From the NCBI RefSeq assembly GCF_003696265.1, contig NZ_RFFH01000006.1:340892-404891 (forward strand): DNA of 64,000 nt, written 5' to 3'. Of this stretch, positions 57,281 through 64,000 are shown in pieces (position 1 is the stretch's first letter; every line of letters begins with the position of its first letter). Below the pieces are notes generated by a model. It saw nothing but the letters and a program-made list of their open reading frames with translations, did not search any database and was not told where the DNA came from. The position numbers and the translations under genes were made by a program. The stretch is from Nocardia stercoris (lineage in GTDB: Bacteria; Actinomycetota; Actinomycetes; Mycobacteriales; Mycobacteriaceae).

Positions 57281-58111
57281 CTAACCCTGCTTCATTCCCA
57301 CACCCGCCCAGTACCAGGCCGAGTCGGCGGGGGCGTGCCCCGAGAGCACGTCCGGGCGCCAGGTCACGACCGGTACGACGCCCGGATCCAGGAGCTGCGT
57401 TCCCGCGAACAGCGCCTCGGTTTCCGTCTTCGAGCGCGGGTGGAACGGGATGCCGGACTGTTCGGAGGTCTGGACCACGTAGGCCATCGCCTGGGGGTCG
57501 AAATCCGCTGTGGGATGGGTGATCACGAGCACGCTGCCCGGCGGGACCGCGTCCAGTAGGCGCTGGACGATCTGCAGCGGATTGTCCGCGGGACGGAAGT
57601 ACATCAGTATCGCGACCAGCATGATCGCGACCGGCTCGTCCAGGTCCAGGGTTTCCCGCAGCGCCGGGTGGCCGAGGACGGAATCCGGGTCCGACACGTC
57701 GGCGTGGATGAACGCGGTGGCGCCCTCGGTGGTGCCGCCCATCAGCGCGCGAGCGTGGGCCAGCACCACCGGGTCCCGGTCGACGTACACCACCCGGGAC
57801 GCGGGAAACCGCTGCTGGGCGATCTCGTGGGTATTGCCGGCGGTCGGGATCCCGGTACCGATGTCGAGGAACTGGGTGATGCCCAGGTCGTCGATCACGT
57901 ACCGCACCGCCCGGCCCAGGAACGCGCGGTTGGCCCGGGCCATCGTCGCGATCGCCGGGATCAGTTCGGCGATGGCGTCACCCAACGCCCGGTCGGCGGG
58001 ATAGTTGTCGCGACCGTCCAGCCAGTAGTCGTAGACCCGAGCCTCGTGCGGGACGGAGGTGTCCACCTCGGTGACCAGCCGGGATGTTGCCCGGGTGTCG
58101 CTGTCGGACAT
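57281..58111 (-). CDS. SAM-dependent methyltransferase, DUF574/PF04672 family
   Basis: A 276-residue member of the actinobacterial S-adenosylmethionine-dependent methyltransferase family PF04672. The N-terminal VPHEARVYDYWLDGRDNYPAD is the family signature. The SAM-binding loop is FLDIGTGIPTAGNTHEIAQ and the acidic residue ending strand 2 is in VVYVDRDP. The later strand motif VAIMLVAILMYFRP is also typical. It is cytoplasmic. These proteins are highly expanded in actinomycetes and their acceptors are mostly unknown. Monocistronic. Confidence 0.88.
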   Translation of the reverse strand: MSDSDTRATSRLVTEVDTSVPHEARVYDYWLDGRDNYPADRALGDAIAELIPAIATMARANRAFLGRAVRYVIDDLGITQFLDIGTGIPTAGNTHEIAQQRFPASRVVYVDRDPVVLAHARALMGGTTEGATAFIHADVSDPDSVLGHPALRETLDLDEPVAIMLVAILMYFRPADNPLQIVQRLLDAVPPGSVLVITHPTADFDPQAMAYVVQTSEQSGIPFHPRSKTETEALFAGTQLLDPGVVPVVTWRPDVLSGHAPADSAWYWAGVGMKQG

Positions 58112-58340
58112 GCTGACTGCTTTCTACGAGCTGCTCACGGATCTCTCGCGCCCCCTCACCCGAAGCCGGATGACCCGTCCCGCCGCCGGCCCTTACCCCC
58201 GGTGGCGAGTCGAACTGCGCGTCGCGTGGACAGAATATTCCGGATAGCAGGGCCGAGGAACCGAAACGAGCGGTCTGCCCAACGTTTTCGGCCGGATTGC
58301 TCGCCGCACCGGAAACCCGTCGCCCGGCGCCGGAAACACA

Positions 58341-58376
58341 CCGTCCCCGGACCGGTTCGAGCCGGATCCGGGGACG
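58341..58376 (-). terminator. Terminator after the acyl-CoA synthetase gene
   Basis: CCGTCCCCGGA-CCGG and CCGG-A-TCCGGGGACGG pair with one bulged base and a six-base loop, 31 bp past the synthetase stop. The rest of the 295-bp gap up to 58406 holds no gene that I can support. Confidence 0.65.
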
Positions 58377-58406
58377 GAACGCGAAAGCCTGTGCTACACA
58401 GCCGAA

Positions 58407-60041
58407 CTAGAGCTTGACCACATTCAGCTCACCGTCGGCGTAGCTGGCCCGCAGCCGCTTCTTGTCGAACTTGCCGACACTGGTCTTGGGCACCTCGTCG
58501 ATGAAGGCCCAGGAGTCGGGCAGCTGCCACTTGGCGAACTTGTCGGTCAGGAACTCGCGCAGCTCGGCGGCCTCCGCGGTGGCGCCGGGCGCCAGCACGA
58601 CCGCGACCAGTGGGCGCTCGTCCCACTTCTCGTCCGGGATACCGATGACCGAGGCCTCTGCCACCGCCGGATGACCCATGATCGCGTTTTCCAAGTCGAC
58701 CGAGGAGATCCACTCGCCGCCGGACTTGATCACGTCCTTGGACCGGTCGACCAGGGTGAGGTACCCGTTCGGGGTGATCTTTCCGACGTCGCCGGTGCGA
58801 AGCCAGCCGTCGTCGAACTTGTCCGGGTCGACCTCGCCGCCGCCGGGCGCGTAGTAGCTGGCGGTGATCCAGGGGCCCTTGACCTCCAGCTCACCCACGG
58901 CCACACCGTCGTTGGGCAGCACGCTGCCGTCGTCGGCGACGATCCGGGCCTGCACGAACGCCGGGAACCGGCCCTGCGTGATGCGGTAGGCCATCGCCTC
59001 CTCGCCTTCGAGCCCGTGCGGGGCGTGCGCGACACTGCCCAGCGGGGAGGTCTCGGTCATGCCCCACGCGTGCAGCAGCTTGACGCCGTACTTGTCCTGG
59101 AAGGCGCGCATCATCGACGGCGGCACCGCGGCACCACCGACGACCACCGAGCGCAGGTGCGAAATGTCCTGCGGCTGCGCCTGCAACTGCGCGAGCACCC
59201 CGCCCCAGATGGTGGGGACGGCGGCGGCGAAGGTCGGCTTCAGCTGGTCCATCAGCTGCAGCAGCGGGCCGGGCTGCAGGAACCGGTCGGGCATGATGAC
59301 ATTGGCGCCCGACAGCATGGCCGCGTACACCAGGCCCCAGCCGTTGGCGTGGAACAGCGGCACGATCGCGAGCACGGTGTCGGCCTCGCTGTAACCCATA
59401 CCGCTGGGCGAGATCACCTGCATGGCGTGCAGGATGTTCGACCGGTGCGAGTACACGACGCCCTTGGGGTCGCCGGTGGTGCCGGAGGTGTAACACATGC
59501 CCGACGCCGACCGCTCGTCGACGACCGGGAAGTCGTAGGTGGACGGTTGCGCCGCAAGCAGTTCCGCGTAGGAGTGCACCTGCACGCCGTCGGGCGCGGT
59601 GAGCGTGGCGGCGTCGCCGTTGGCGACGATGACGTGCCGCACCGTCTTCATGTTCGGCAGGTACTGCGCGAACATCGGCACCAGCGAACCGTCGACGATG
59701 ACCACCTGGTCCTCGGCGTGGTTGGCCACGAACACCAGCTGCTCGGGGAACAGCCGAATGTTCAGCGCGTGCAGCACCGCGCCCATGGCCGGCACCGCCG
59801 CGTAGGCGACCATGTGCTCGTTGTTGTTCCACATGAAGGTGCCGACCCGGTCGCCGACCCCGATCCCGAGACCGCGCAGCGCGTTGGCCAGCCGCGCCGA
59901 TTCGGCTCCCATCTCCCGGAACGTCATGGTGCGCACACCGTCGCCGGTCCACGTCGAGACCGTGGAGTCCCCACGGAACGTCGAGGCATACTGCAACAGC
60001 GTCGCGAGCGACAGCTGCTCGTCCTGCATCGTGCTCATCAT
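58407..60041 (-). CDS. Fatty acyl-CoA synthetase (FadD-type AMP-binding enzyme)
   Basis: A 544-residue acyl-activating enzyme that forms acyl-CoA via an acyl-adenylate. The P-loop is CYTSGTTGDPKGVVYSHRS, the A5-type motif is HAWGMTETSP, the hinge aspartate is in DGWLRTGDVG, followed by KSGGEWISSVDLE, and the C-terminal catalytic lysine is in KTSVGKFDKKRLR. Length and motifs match medium/long-chain acyl-CoA synthetases. The start at 60041 (MMSTMQDE) has AGGAG 11 bases upstream; the frame to 60599 runs into the tRNA and is not coding. Cytoplasmic; substrate chain length not readable. Confidence 0.9.
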   Translation of the reverse strand: MMSTMQDEQLSLATLLQYASTFRGDSTVSTWTGDGVRTMTFREMGAESARLANALRGLGIGVGDRVGTFMWNNNEHMVAYAAVPAMGAVLHALNIRLFPEQLVFVANHAEDQVVIVDGSLVPMFAQYLPNMKTVRHVIVANGDAATLTAPDGVQVHSYAELLAAQPSTYDFPVVDERSASGMCYTSGTTGDPKGVVYSHRSNILHAMQVISPSGMGYSEADTVLAIVPLFHANGWGLVYAAMLSGANVIMPDRFLQPGPLLQLMDQLKPTFAAAVPTIWGGVLAQLQAQPQDISHLRSVVVGGAAVPPSMMRAFQDKYGVKLLHAWGMTETSPLGSVAHAPHGLEGEEAMAYRITQGRFPAFVQARIVADDGSVLPNDGVAVGELEVKGPWITASYYAPGGGEVDPDKFDDGWLRTGDVGKITPNGYLTLVDRSKDVIKSGGEWISSVDLENAIMGHPAVAEASVIGIPDEKWDERPLVAVVLAPGATAEAAELREFLTDKFAKWQLPDSWAFIDEVPKTSVGKFDKKRLRASYADGELNVVKL

Positions 60042-60512
60042 CGGCTGGGTTACTCCTTCGGCGAACGGACGGTTCGTCACGAAGATTATCGGAATCGCGT
60101 GGTTCCCGAACCCGGTCCGAATGAATGTCGACAAGCCGCACATTTGGGTCGACAGGTTGCACCACCTGCGATTAGTCGCCCGAACCAAGGCACTCGGCCA
60201 CGCCGCGAACTCACCGGGGCAAGGGCGCGCGGTGCTCCTCACCCGCACCGCGCGCGGCCCTGTTCGCCGGCCACCCCGCCCGGGTCGGCGACACCGCTCC
60301 CGACCCGAGGCACCGGCCGCCGCGTCTCCCCCGGAGCAGTCCCCGAGCACCCACCCCAGGGCGAATGCTCGGCAACAGGGTAAACACCGCGTAGGCGGCA
60401 CGTCCACCGCCGCCCCGCTGTGTGAGACAGCCCACAGCCACCACCCCGACCCGCCCGACCCCCACCAGCAAGTGGCCCCCACCCCCGCCGACCCGGTAAT
60501 CTGACCCGGTCC
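60042..60512. other. Intergenic region between acyl-CoA synthetase and tRNA-Arg
   Basis: No gene is supported in these 471 bp. On the minus strand GATAAT at 60085-60090 could be the -10 of the acyl-CoA synthetase promoter, about 45 bp before its start codon, but the -35 is poor. The part near 60240-60480 is extremely C-rich on the plus strand and carries only shadow frames. Confidence 0.5.
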
Positions 60513-60588
60513 GCCTCCGTAGCTCAGGGGATAGAGCGACCCTCTCCTAAAGGGTAGGCCGCAGGTTCGATTCCTGCCGGGGGCACCA
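60513..60588 (+). tRNA. tRNA-Arg (anticodon CCU)
   Basis: A complete 76-nt tRNA with encoded CCA. The acceptor stem GCCTCCG pairs with CGGGGGC (one G-U), the D arm is GCTC/GAGC, the anticodon arm ACCCT-CTCCTAA-AGGGT gives anticodon CCU (reads AGG), and the T arm is GCAGG-TTCGATT-CCTGC. The discriminator is A, as expected for arginine. tRNA genes of this type are common integration sites; the sequence after it looks accessory, but no duplicated tRNA end is visible in the window. Confidence 0.97.
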
Positions 60589-60934
60589 ACCTGCGACACG
60601 TTTGCGCAGTTCAGAGGGCATGACGGGCACCCACCTCGTCTCCGGATTCCGAAACGCGCAGGTCAAACGGTTGCCCCGGGACAGGGACGGGGTCTCCCAA
60701 AGAACCACAAAACATGGGCAGCAGGCCCAGCAACTCGCCGAAACCAACGACCGGCCATCCCCGAAGCAGCCCGCCTGCCCACCCCAACAGGGCAGCAATC
60801 GCTTTCGCCTGCGCCGCGGCGACCCGCTCGCCTTCCGCACCACCGACATACCGGACCTCGGAAGACACGGTCAGCCCGCCAACCGCCACACCCCGCTCGA
60901 CAGGACCCAGAGCTGACCACACCCGAACTGGCTC
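60589..60934. other. Gene-free stretch after tRNA-Arg
   Basis: Several overlapping open frames cover this stretch on both strands, but none has a convincing start or a recognisable protein. It probably carries no gene. It ends with CACCCGAACTGG (60920-60931), of which a near copy, CACCCGAACCGG, lies at 61175-61186 on the other side of the repeat cluster. Confidence 0.4.
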
Positions 60935-61166
60935 CATCGGTGAATCACGAGACCGTTCATCGGTGAATCTCGAGATCGCCCAGCGTCGTATCGGTAAATT
61001 TCGAGGTCACCCCGGCCAGTCGACCCCGCCGGTACCTCCGGCTCACTGACCAGCAGCGGAAGGCCAGCCGGGTACGACATCCTGCGGCACCCCGGTGTCA
61101 GGATTCGCCGATGCCAGCCGCCGCGGTGGTCTCGGAACTCACCGATATGCGGTCTCGGAATTCGCC
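60935..61166. repeat. Six-copy inverted repeat cluster, probable emptied transposon ends
   Basis: A 20-bp unit close to ATCGGTGAATTCCGAGACC occurs six times. Three copies point right (60935-60955, 60958-60978, 60989-61009) and three point left (61092-61113, 61128-61149, 61151-61166). The first two differ at only two of 21 positions; the others are more diverged. Several binding-site copies at each end in inverted orientation is the layout of IS21-, Mu- or Tn7-type transposons. Only about 80 bp lie between the two sets and no transposase is present. From 61167 to 61260 nothing else is seen. Confidence 0.6.
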
Positions 61167-61260
61167 CTTACGGCCACCCGAACCGGCCGGTGCGTCGTCG
61201 TAGGTGAAGCGGGTGACGGCCCCTCGAGGACCCGGCGACTGTTGGTTACATTCGGCGGAA

Positions 61261-62142
61261 TCATGATTGGGCGGCGGCGTAGAGGACCTCGCGCATGCCT
61301 GGCACGGATTCCTGGTCCGGTCGCCACGCCAAGCGCAGACTGAGGTCGGGGACCGAGAAGCCCAGTCGGACGAGGTTTCCCTGGTCGAGACTGTCTGCGA
61401 CGGCGAACTCGGGGAGAAGTGAGATTCCGAGCCCCCGCTCGGCCCACGCACGCATGACCGGAACCGCGCCGGCTTTGACTCGTTTGAGACCTGGCCCGAG
61501 GCTCTTGTCGGCCGCCATCCTGAACGAGCACTCGGGCACATTGACCAGCAGGCGTTCACCAGCGAGATCAGGCTGTGTCACAGTGGCCTTGCCTGCCAAT
61601 CGGTGACCGGGTGCGGCAACGAGGGCCAGCGGGACCGGGTCGAGATCGAGGAAGTCAAGGGCTGCGTCGGGTACGGGAAAGCCGAGATCTCCGACTGCTT
61701 CCCCGGAATCGAGAAATAGGGCCGCGTCCAGGGCACCGCCGGCCACGTCCGCGAGTAGTCCGCTGCGGGCTTGATCGGCGTGAACGTCGACTTCGATATC
61801 GGGGCGGCGTTGCTCCAATCGCGCAAGCACTTGCGGCACATAGACTCCCGCGATGCTTGCCAGCGCACCCAACCGCAGGATCGGGCGCTGGTCCCTTACG
61901 TCGCGCTCGGCCAGTTCGGCTTGCTCGAGCAGGCGTCCTGCCCATGGGCGTAGGCGTTCGCCTGCGGCGGTGAGCTGCATGCCTTTGGGATCACGGGCGA
62001 ACAGTCGTACCCCGAGCGAGTGCTCCAGGGTTCGGATCTGTTGCGATACCGATGACGGTGCGAGGTCGAGCGTGATCGCGGCCTCAGTGACCGTGCGGTG
62101 GCGCACAACTGCTTCGAAGGTCCGTAGCTGACGTAACTCCAT
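61261..62142 (-). CDS. LysR-family transcriptional regulator
   Basis: A 293-residue LysR regulator. The N-terminal winged helix reads MELRQLRTFEAVV then AAITLDLAPSSVSQQIRTLE, with the usual LGVRLFARDPKGMQLTAAGE wing. The effector domain (about residues 90-293) is a type 2 periplasmic-binding fold. The start at 62142 is the canonical LysR N-terminus; the frame extends eight codons further but would run into the operator. It diverges from an MFS efflux gene across 129 bp containing a perfect LysR-type box, so it probably controls that pump in response to a compound the pump exports. Confidence 0.92.
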   Translation of the reverse strand: MELRQLRTFEAVVRHRTVTEAAITLDLAPSSVSQQIRTLEHSLGVRLFARDPKGMQLTAAGERLRPWAGRLLEQAELAERDVRDQRPILRLGALASIAGVYVPQVLARLEQRRPDIEVDVHADQARSGLLADVAGGALDAALFLDSGEAVGDLGFPVPDAALDFLDLDPVPLALVAAPGHRLAGKATVTQPDLAGERLLVNVPECSFRMAADKSLGPGLKRVKAGAVPVMRAWAERGLGISLLPEFAVADSLDQGNLVRLGFSVPDLSLRLAWRPDQESVPGMREVLYAAAQS

Positions 62143-62165
62143 GGTCCCAGAACGTCGTCCGCGCA

Positions 62166-62180
62166 TTCGGATATTCCGAA
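62166..62180. promoter_or_regulatory. LysR-type operator (T-N11-A box)
   Basis: TTCGGA-TAT-TCCGAA is a perfect 15-bp inverted repeat containing T-N11-A. It lies 24 bp upstream of the LysR start and 92 bp upstream of the MFS start in the divergent promoter region, the standard position for an autoregulatory recognition site. Confidence 0.6.
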
Positions 62181-62271
62181 CGCTGCGTGCGGCTCAGCCG
62201 GTGGAGTCGGTCAACCGAGCCGAGCAGAGTTGATCAGGTCAAAGCCGATCACATGGAAGTAGTTGTTCCAG

Positions 62272-63636
62272 ATGAGCATTCTCGAATCACGGGCGATCAC
62301 CTCGCCAGATGTCTCATACCCCGGGCGCACTCGTGCCCTGCTCGGGATATCACTCGGATACTTCATGGTGTTGCTGGACATGACGGTGCTGTCGGTGGCT
62401 GAACCCGACCTCGTAGCGTCCCTGCGTACCTCCATCGCGGGCCTGCAGTGGGCCACCACCGGCTACACGGTCGCGTTCGCGGCACTGTTGCTGTCCGCCG
62501 GTGCGGTGGCCGATCGTTACGGCGCGCATCGGGTATTCCGCAGTGGTATCACGGCTTTCGGTTTGGCCTCGCTGCTGAGCGCCGTAGCGCCCAGTCTGTG
62601 GGTGCTGGTGGCGCTGCGGGTGTTGCTCGGCGTCGCCGCGGCCGCTTCCGTGCCCGCGTCGATGGCTATGATCACCCAGCTATACCCTGAGCCCGCCGTG
62701 CGGGCGAAGGCGATCTCGAGCTGGGCGGCGATCAGCGGTGCGGCCGTCGCGGCCGGCCCGATCATGGGTGGCGCACTGGTCGGTCTGGCCGGGTGGCGTT
62801 CGATCTTCCTCGTCAACGTGCCCATCGCGTTGGTGGTTTTGGCCATGACGTCGGGGACAGCAGTGATGTGCGCTCGTGGAGACCGCGATATCGACTGGTC
62901 CGCCCAGCTGACCGGAGCTGTGGCCTTGGCGTTGGGCACCGACGCACTGATCGCGGCCGGATCGCAGTCGTGGCATCACACCGCCTGGTCGGTGGCAGGC
63001 ACCATCGTTGCGGCAATCGTCTTCGTGATCCTCGAACGGCGCAGTGCCGCACCGGTATTGAACCGCCTGTTGCTGCGGTCGTCGCGGGTGCGGGCAGGGT
63101 TGCTCGCAGGGGCAGCGGTGAACTTCGCGCTCGCCGGCGGACTGTTCGTGCTGCCGATGCTCCTACAGCAACAGCGCAATCTGACACCACTGCAAACCGG
63201 GCTGGCGTTCCTGCCCTTGACAGTGCCGTTCGCCGTCATACCGCCCTTTGTGGGCAAGGTCGCGGCCCGACTCGGAGCTCGCCTGCTGATCCTGGCCGGA
63301 CTGTCTTTGCTGACGGTCGGCGGCGCGCTGCTGGCCCTCGCCATCTTCGCCTCGGCGGGCTATCCGGTCCTGGCTCTCGGCCTGCTTCTGTCGGGCTTCG
63401 GTGTCTCCTTCGCTCTACCCTCGCTGGTCGCCTCGATCGTGAACGCCGCCCCGCTCGGCACCGCCGGCGCGGTGGGTGGCCTGCTCAACGCCGTCCGGCA
63501 GGTCGGCGCGACCCTGGGTGTGGCGATCATGGGCGCCTTCGTCACCACGGGAATCGGCTGGGCGCTGCTGCTCTCCGCAGTGACCTGCTCAATCGCCCTG
63601 ATCGTGTTCGGCTACCACCGCCAACCCGCGTCCTGA
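62272..63636 (+). CDS. MFS drug efflux transporter, DHA2-like (14 TM)
   Basis: A 454-residue membrane transporter of the EmrB/QacA type. Helix 1 carries the family motif LDMTVLSVAEPDL (D1-like motif), the A-motif reads GAVADRYGAHRVF, and the C-motif of exporters, GAAVAAGPIMGGALVG, is in helix 5. Fourteen hydrophobic segments can be counted. The start is taken as the ATG at 62272 rather than an upstream TTG. It is divergent from the LysR gene and followed by a hairpin terminator. Probably a proton-driven multidrug exporter; substrate not readable. Confidence 0.88.
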   Translation: MSILESRAITSPDVSYPGRTRALLGISLGYFMVLLDMTVLSVAEPDLVASLRTSIAGLQWATTGYTVAFAALLLSAGAVADRYGAHRVFRSGITAFGLASLLSAVAPSLWVLVALRVLLGVAAAASVPASMAMITQLYPEPAVRAKAISSWAAISGAAVAAGPIMGGALVGLAGWRSIFLVNVPIALVVLAMTSGTAVMCARGDRDIDWSAQLTGAVALALGTDALIAAGSQSWHHTAWSVAGTIVAAIVFVILERRSAAPVLNRLLLRSSRVRAGLLAGAAVNFALAGGLFVLPMLLQQQRNLTPLQTGLAFLPLTVPFAVIPPFVGKVAARLGARLLILAGLSLLTVGGALLALAIFASAGYPVLALGLLLSGFGVSFALPSLVASIVNAAPLGTAGAVGGLLNAVRQVGATLGVAIMGAFVTTGIGWALLLSAVTCSIALIVFGYHRQPAS

Positions 63637-63770
63637 CCCCGGTCGACGCCCGATCCCGGGTTCCCAGGCGGCAGGTTCGGCGTGGGCAGCCCCCGCATCA
63701 CCCCGCTGGCTTCCACGGGCTCGGCCGTCGGCATCGGAAGCAGGGTGACGGCCACCGCGGCCGCAGCGAA

Positions 63771-63805
63771 GCACGCTCCCACGAGAACGCCTCGTGGGAG
63801 CGTGC
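63771..63805 (+). terminator. Hairpin after the MFS gene
   Basis: GCACGCTCCCACGAG (63771-63785) and CTCGTGGGAGCGTGC (63791-63805) form a perfect 15-bp stem with a 5-nt loop, 134 bp after the MFS stop. No T-run follows. It is the only strong hairpin between the MFS gene and the insertion sequence. Confidence 0.55.
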
Positions 63806-63873
63806 GCAGTCTGGCTCCTGAGCCGGTCCAATCCTGAGTTGATTCAAGCTTTACCAGCGGTTATGTGCCGTAG

Positions 63874-64000
63874 TGAACCGTCACGGATTTGGGACCGCTT
63901 CCTACTTTTGAGGAAGATGGTCTCCATCATGTCGAAGCGTTACCCGCCCGAGGTCCGCGAGAAGGCCGTGCGCCTGGCTCTCGAACGGCTCGATGAGTAC
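63874..64000 (+). mobile_element. Left end of an IS3-family insertion sequence, cut by the window edge
   Basis: TGAACCGTCACGG at 63874 looks like the terminal inverted repeat of an actinobacterial IS3-type element, and about 45 bp later the orfA transposase reading frame begins. The right end lies outside the window, so completeness and target duplication cannot be judged. Confidence 0.6.
63918..64000 (+). CDS. IS3-family transposase OrfA, N-terminal fragment
   Basis: The frame reads MVSIMSKRYPPEVREKAVRL and continues into the window edge. The KRYPPEVREKAVRL start is the usual beginning of the HTH (transposase_8) protein OrfA of actinobacterial IS3 elements, which binds the element ends and is fused to OrfB by frameshifting. 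Translation may begin at 63918, close behind GAGGAA, or at the ATG at 63930. Only 27 codons are visible. Confidence 0.75.

Noticed and set aside
63671..63685. Duplicated tRNA-Arg end (attachment site) near the window edge
   Set aside because: Only about nine bases (GCAGGTTCG) match the T arm, too short to separate from chance.
1..64000. CRISPR arrays or phage structural genes
   Set aside because: No regularly spaced repeats with unique spacers, and no cas or phage structural proteins, were seen.

Overview
The window is high-GC DNA from a mycolic-acid-type actinobacterium, most probably a Nocardia or close relative. The support is an S10 ribosomal operon that stops after rpsQ (as in mycobacteria), a DUF732-like secreted protein, a DrrABC-type exporter beside very large NRPS genes, an SCO5389-family protein and a PF04672-type methyltransferase. 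The genus is an inference from gene content.

Layout. 1-1934: a secreted DUF732-like protein, then a divergent XRE regulator and type I methionine aminopeptidase sharing two palindromic sites. 2018-7305 (minus strand): a GT39-type membrane glycosyltransferase, an OmpR-type two-component system, and a zinc-ribbon protein of unknown function. 7409-7941: a decayed threonine-dehydratase-like gene. 8098-13798 (minus): the S10 operon rpsJ-rplC-rplD-rplW-rplB-rpsS-rplV-rpsC-rplP-rpmC-rpsQ, with a leader of about 340 nt holding a perfect hairpin and a strong terminator at the end. 13833-17976 (minus): a tightly coupled four-gene cell-envelope operon with a Met/His-rich protein and a YtkA/FixH-like protein. 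18214-24589: an MFS transporter, a DUF4442 hot-dog protein, a small secreted protein, a lycopene cyclase overlapping a convergent SDR gene, and a double-domain TetR regulator.

24652-54582 (minus) is the centrepiece. Two NRPS genes occupy about 24 kb. NRPS-1 reads A-T-C-A-T-C plus a vestigial A domain. NRPS-2 reads A-T-C-A-T-C-A-T-C-A-T, a catalytically dead E domain, then C-A-T-TE. Together they give seven complete A-T units and one C-terminal thioesterase, so the simplest reading is a heptapeptide. A LuxR-type regulator lies upstream. An Nramp metal transporter and a DrrABC-type exporter, whose ATPase has an unusual cysteine cluster at its N-terminus, lie downstream. I do not recognise the product.

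54633-60041 holds housekeeping and conserved genes: M23 peptidase, nitronate monooxygenase, SCO5389-family protein, PF04672 methyltransferase, acyl-CoA synthetase. A tRNA-Arg(CCU) at 60513 opens an accessory-looking tail: a cluster of six repeat units in inverted arrangement that looks like emptied transposon ends, a LysR/MFS efflux pair with a perfect LysR-type box, and the left end of an IS3-family element cut by the window edge.
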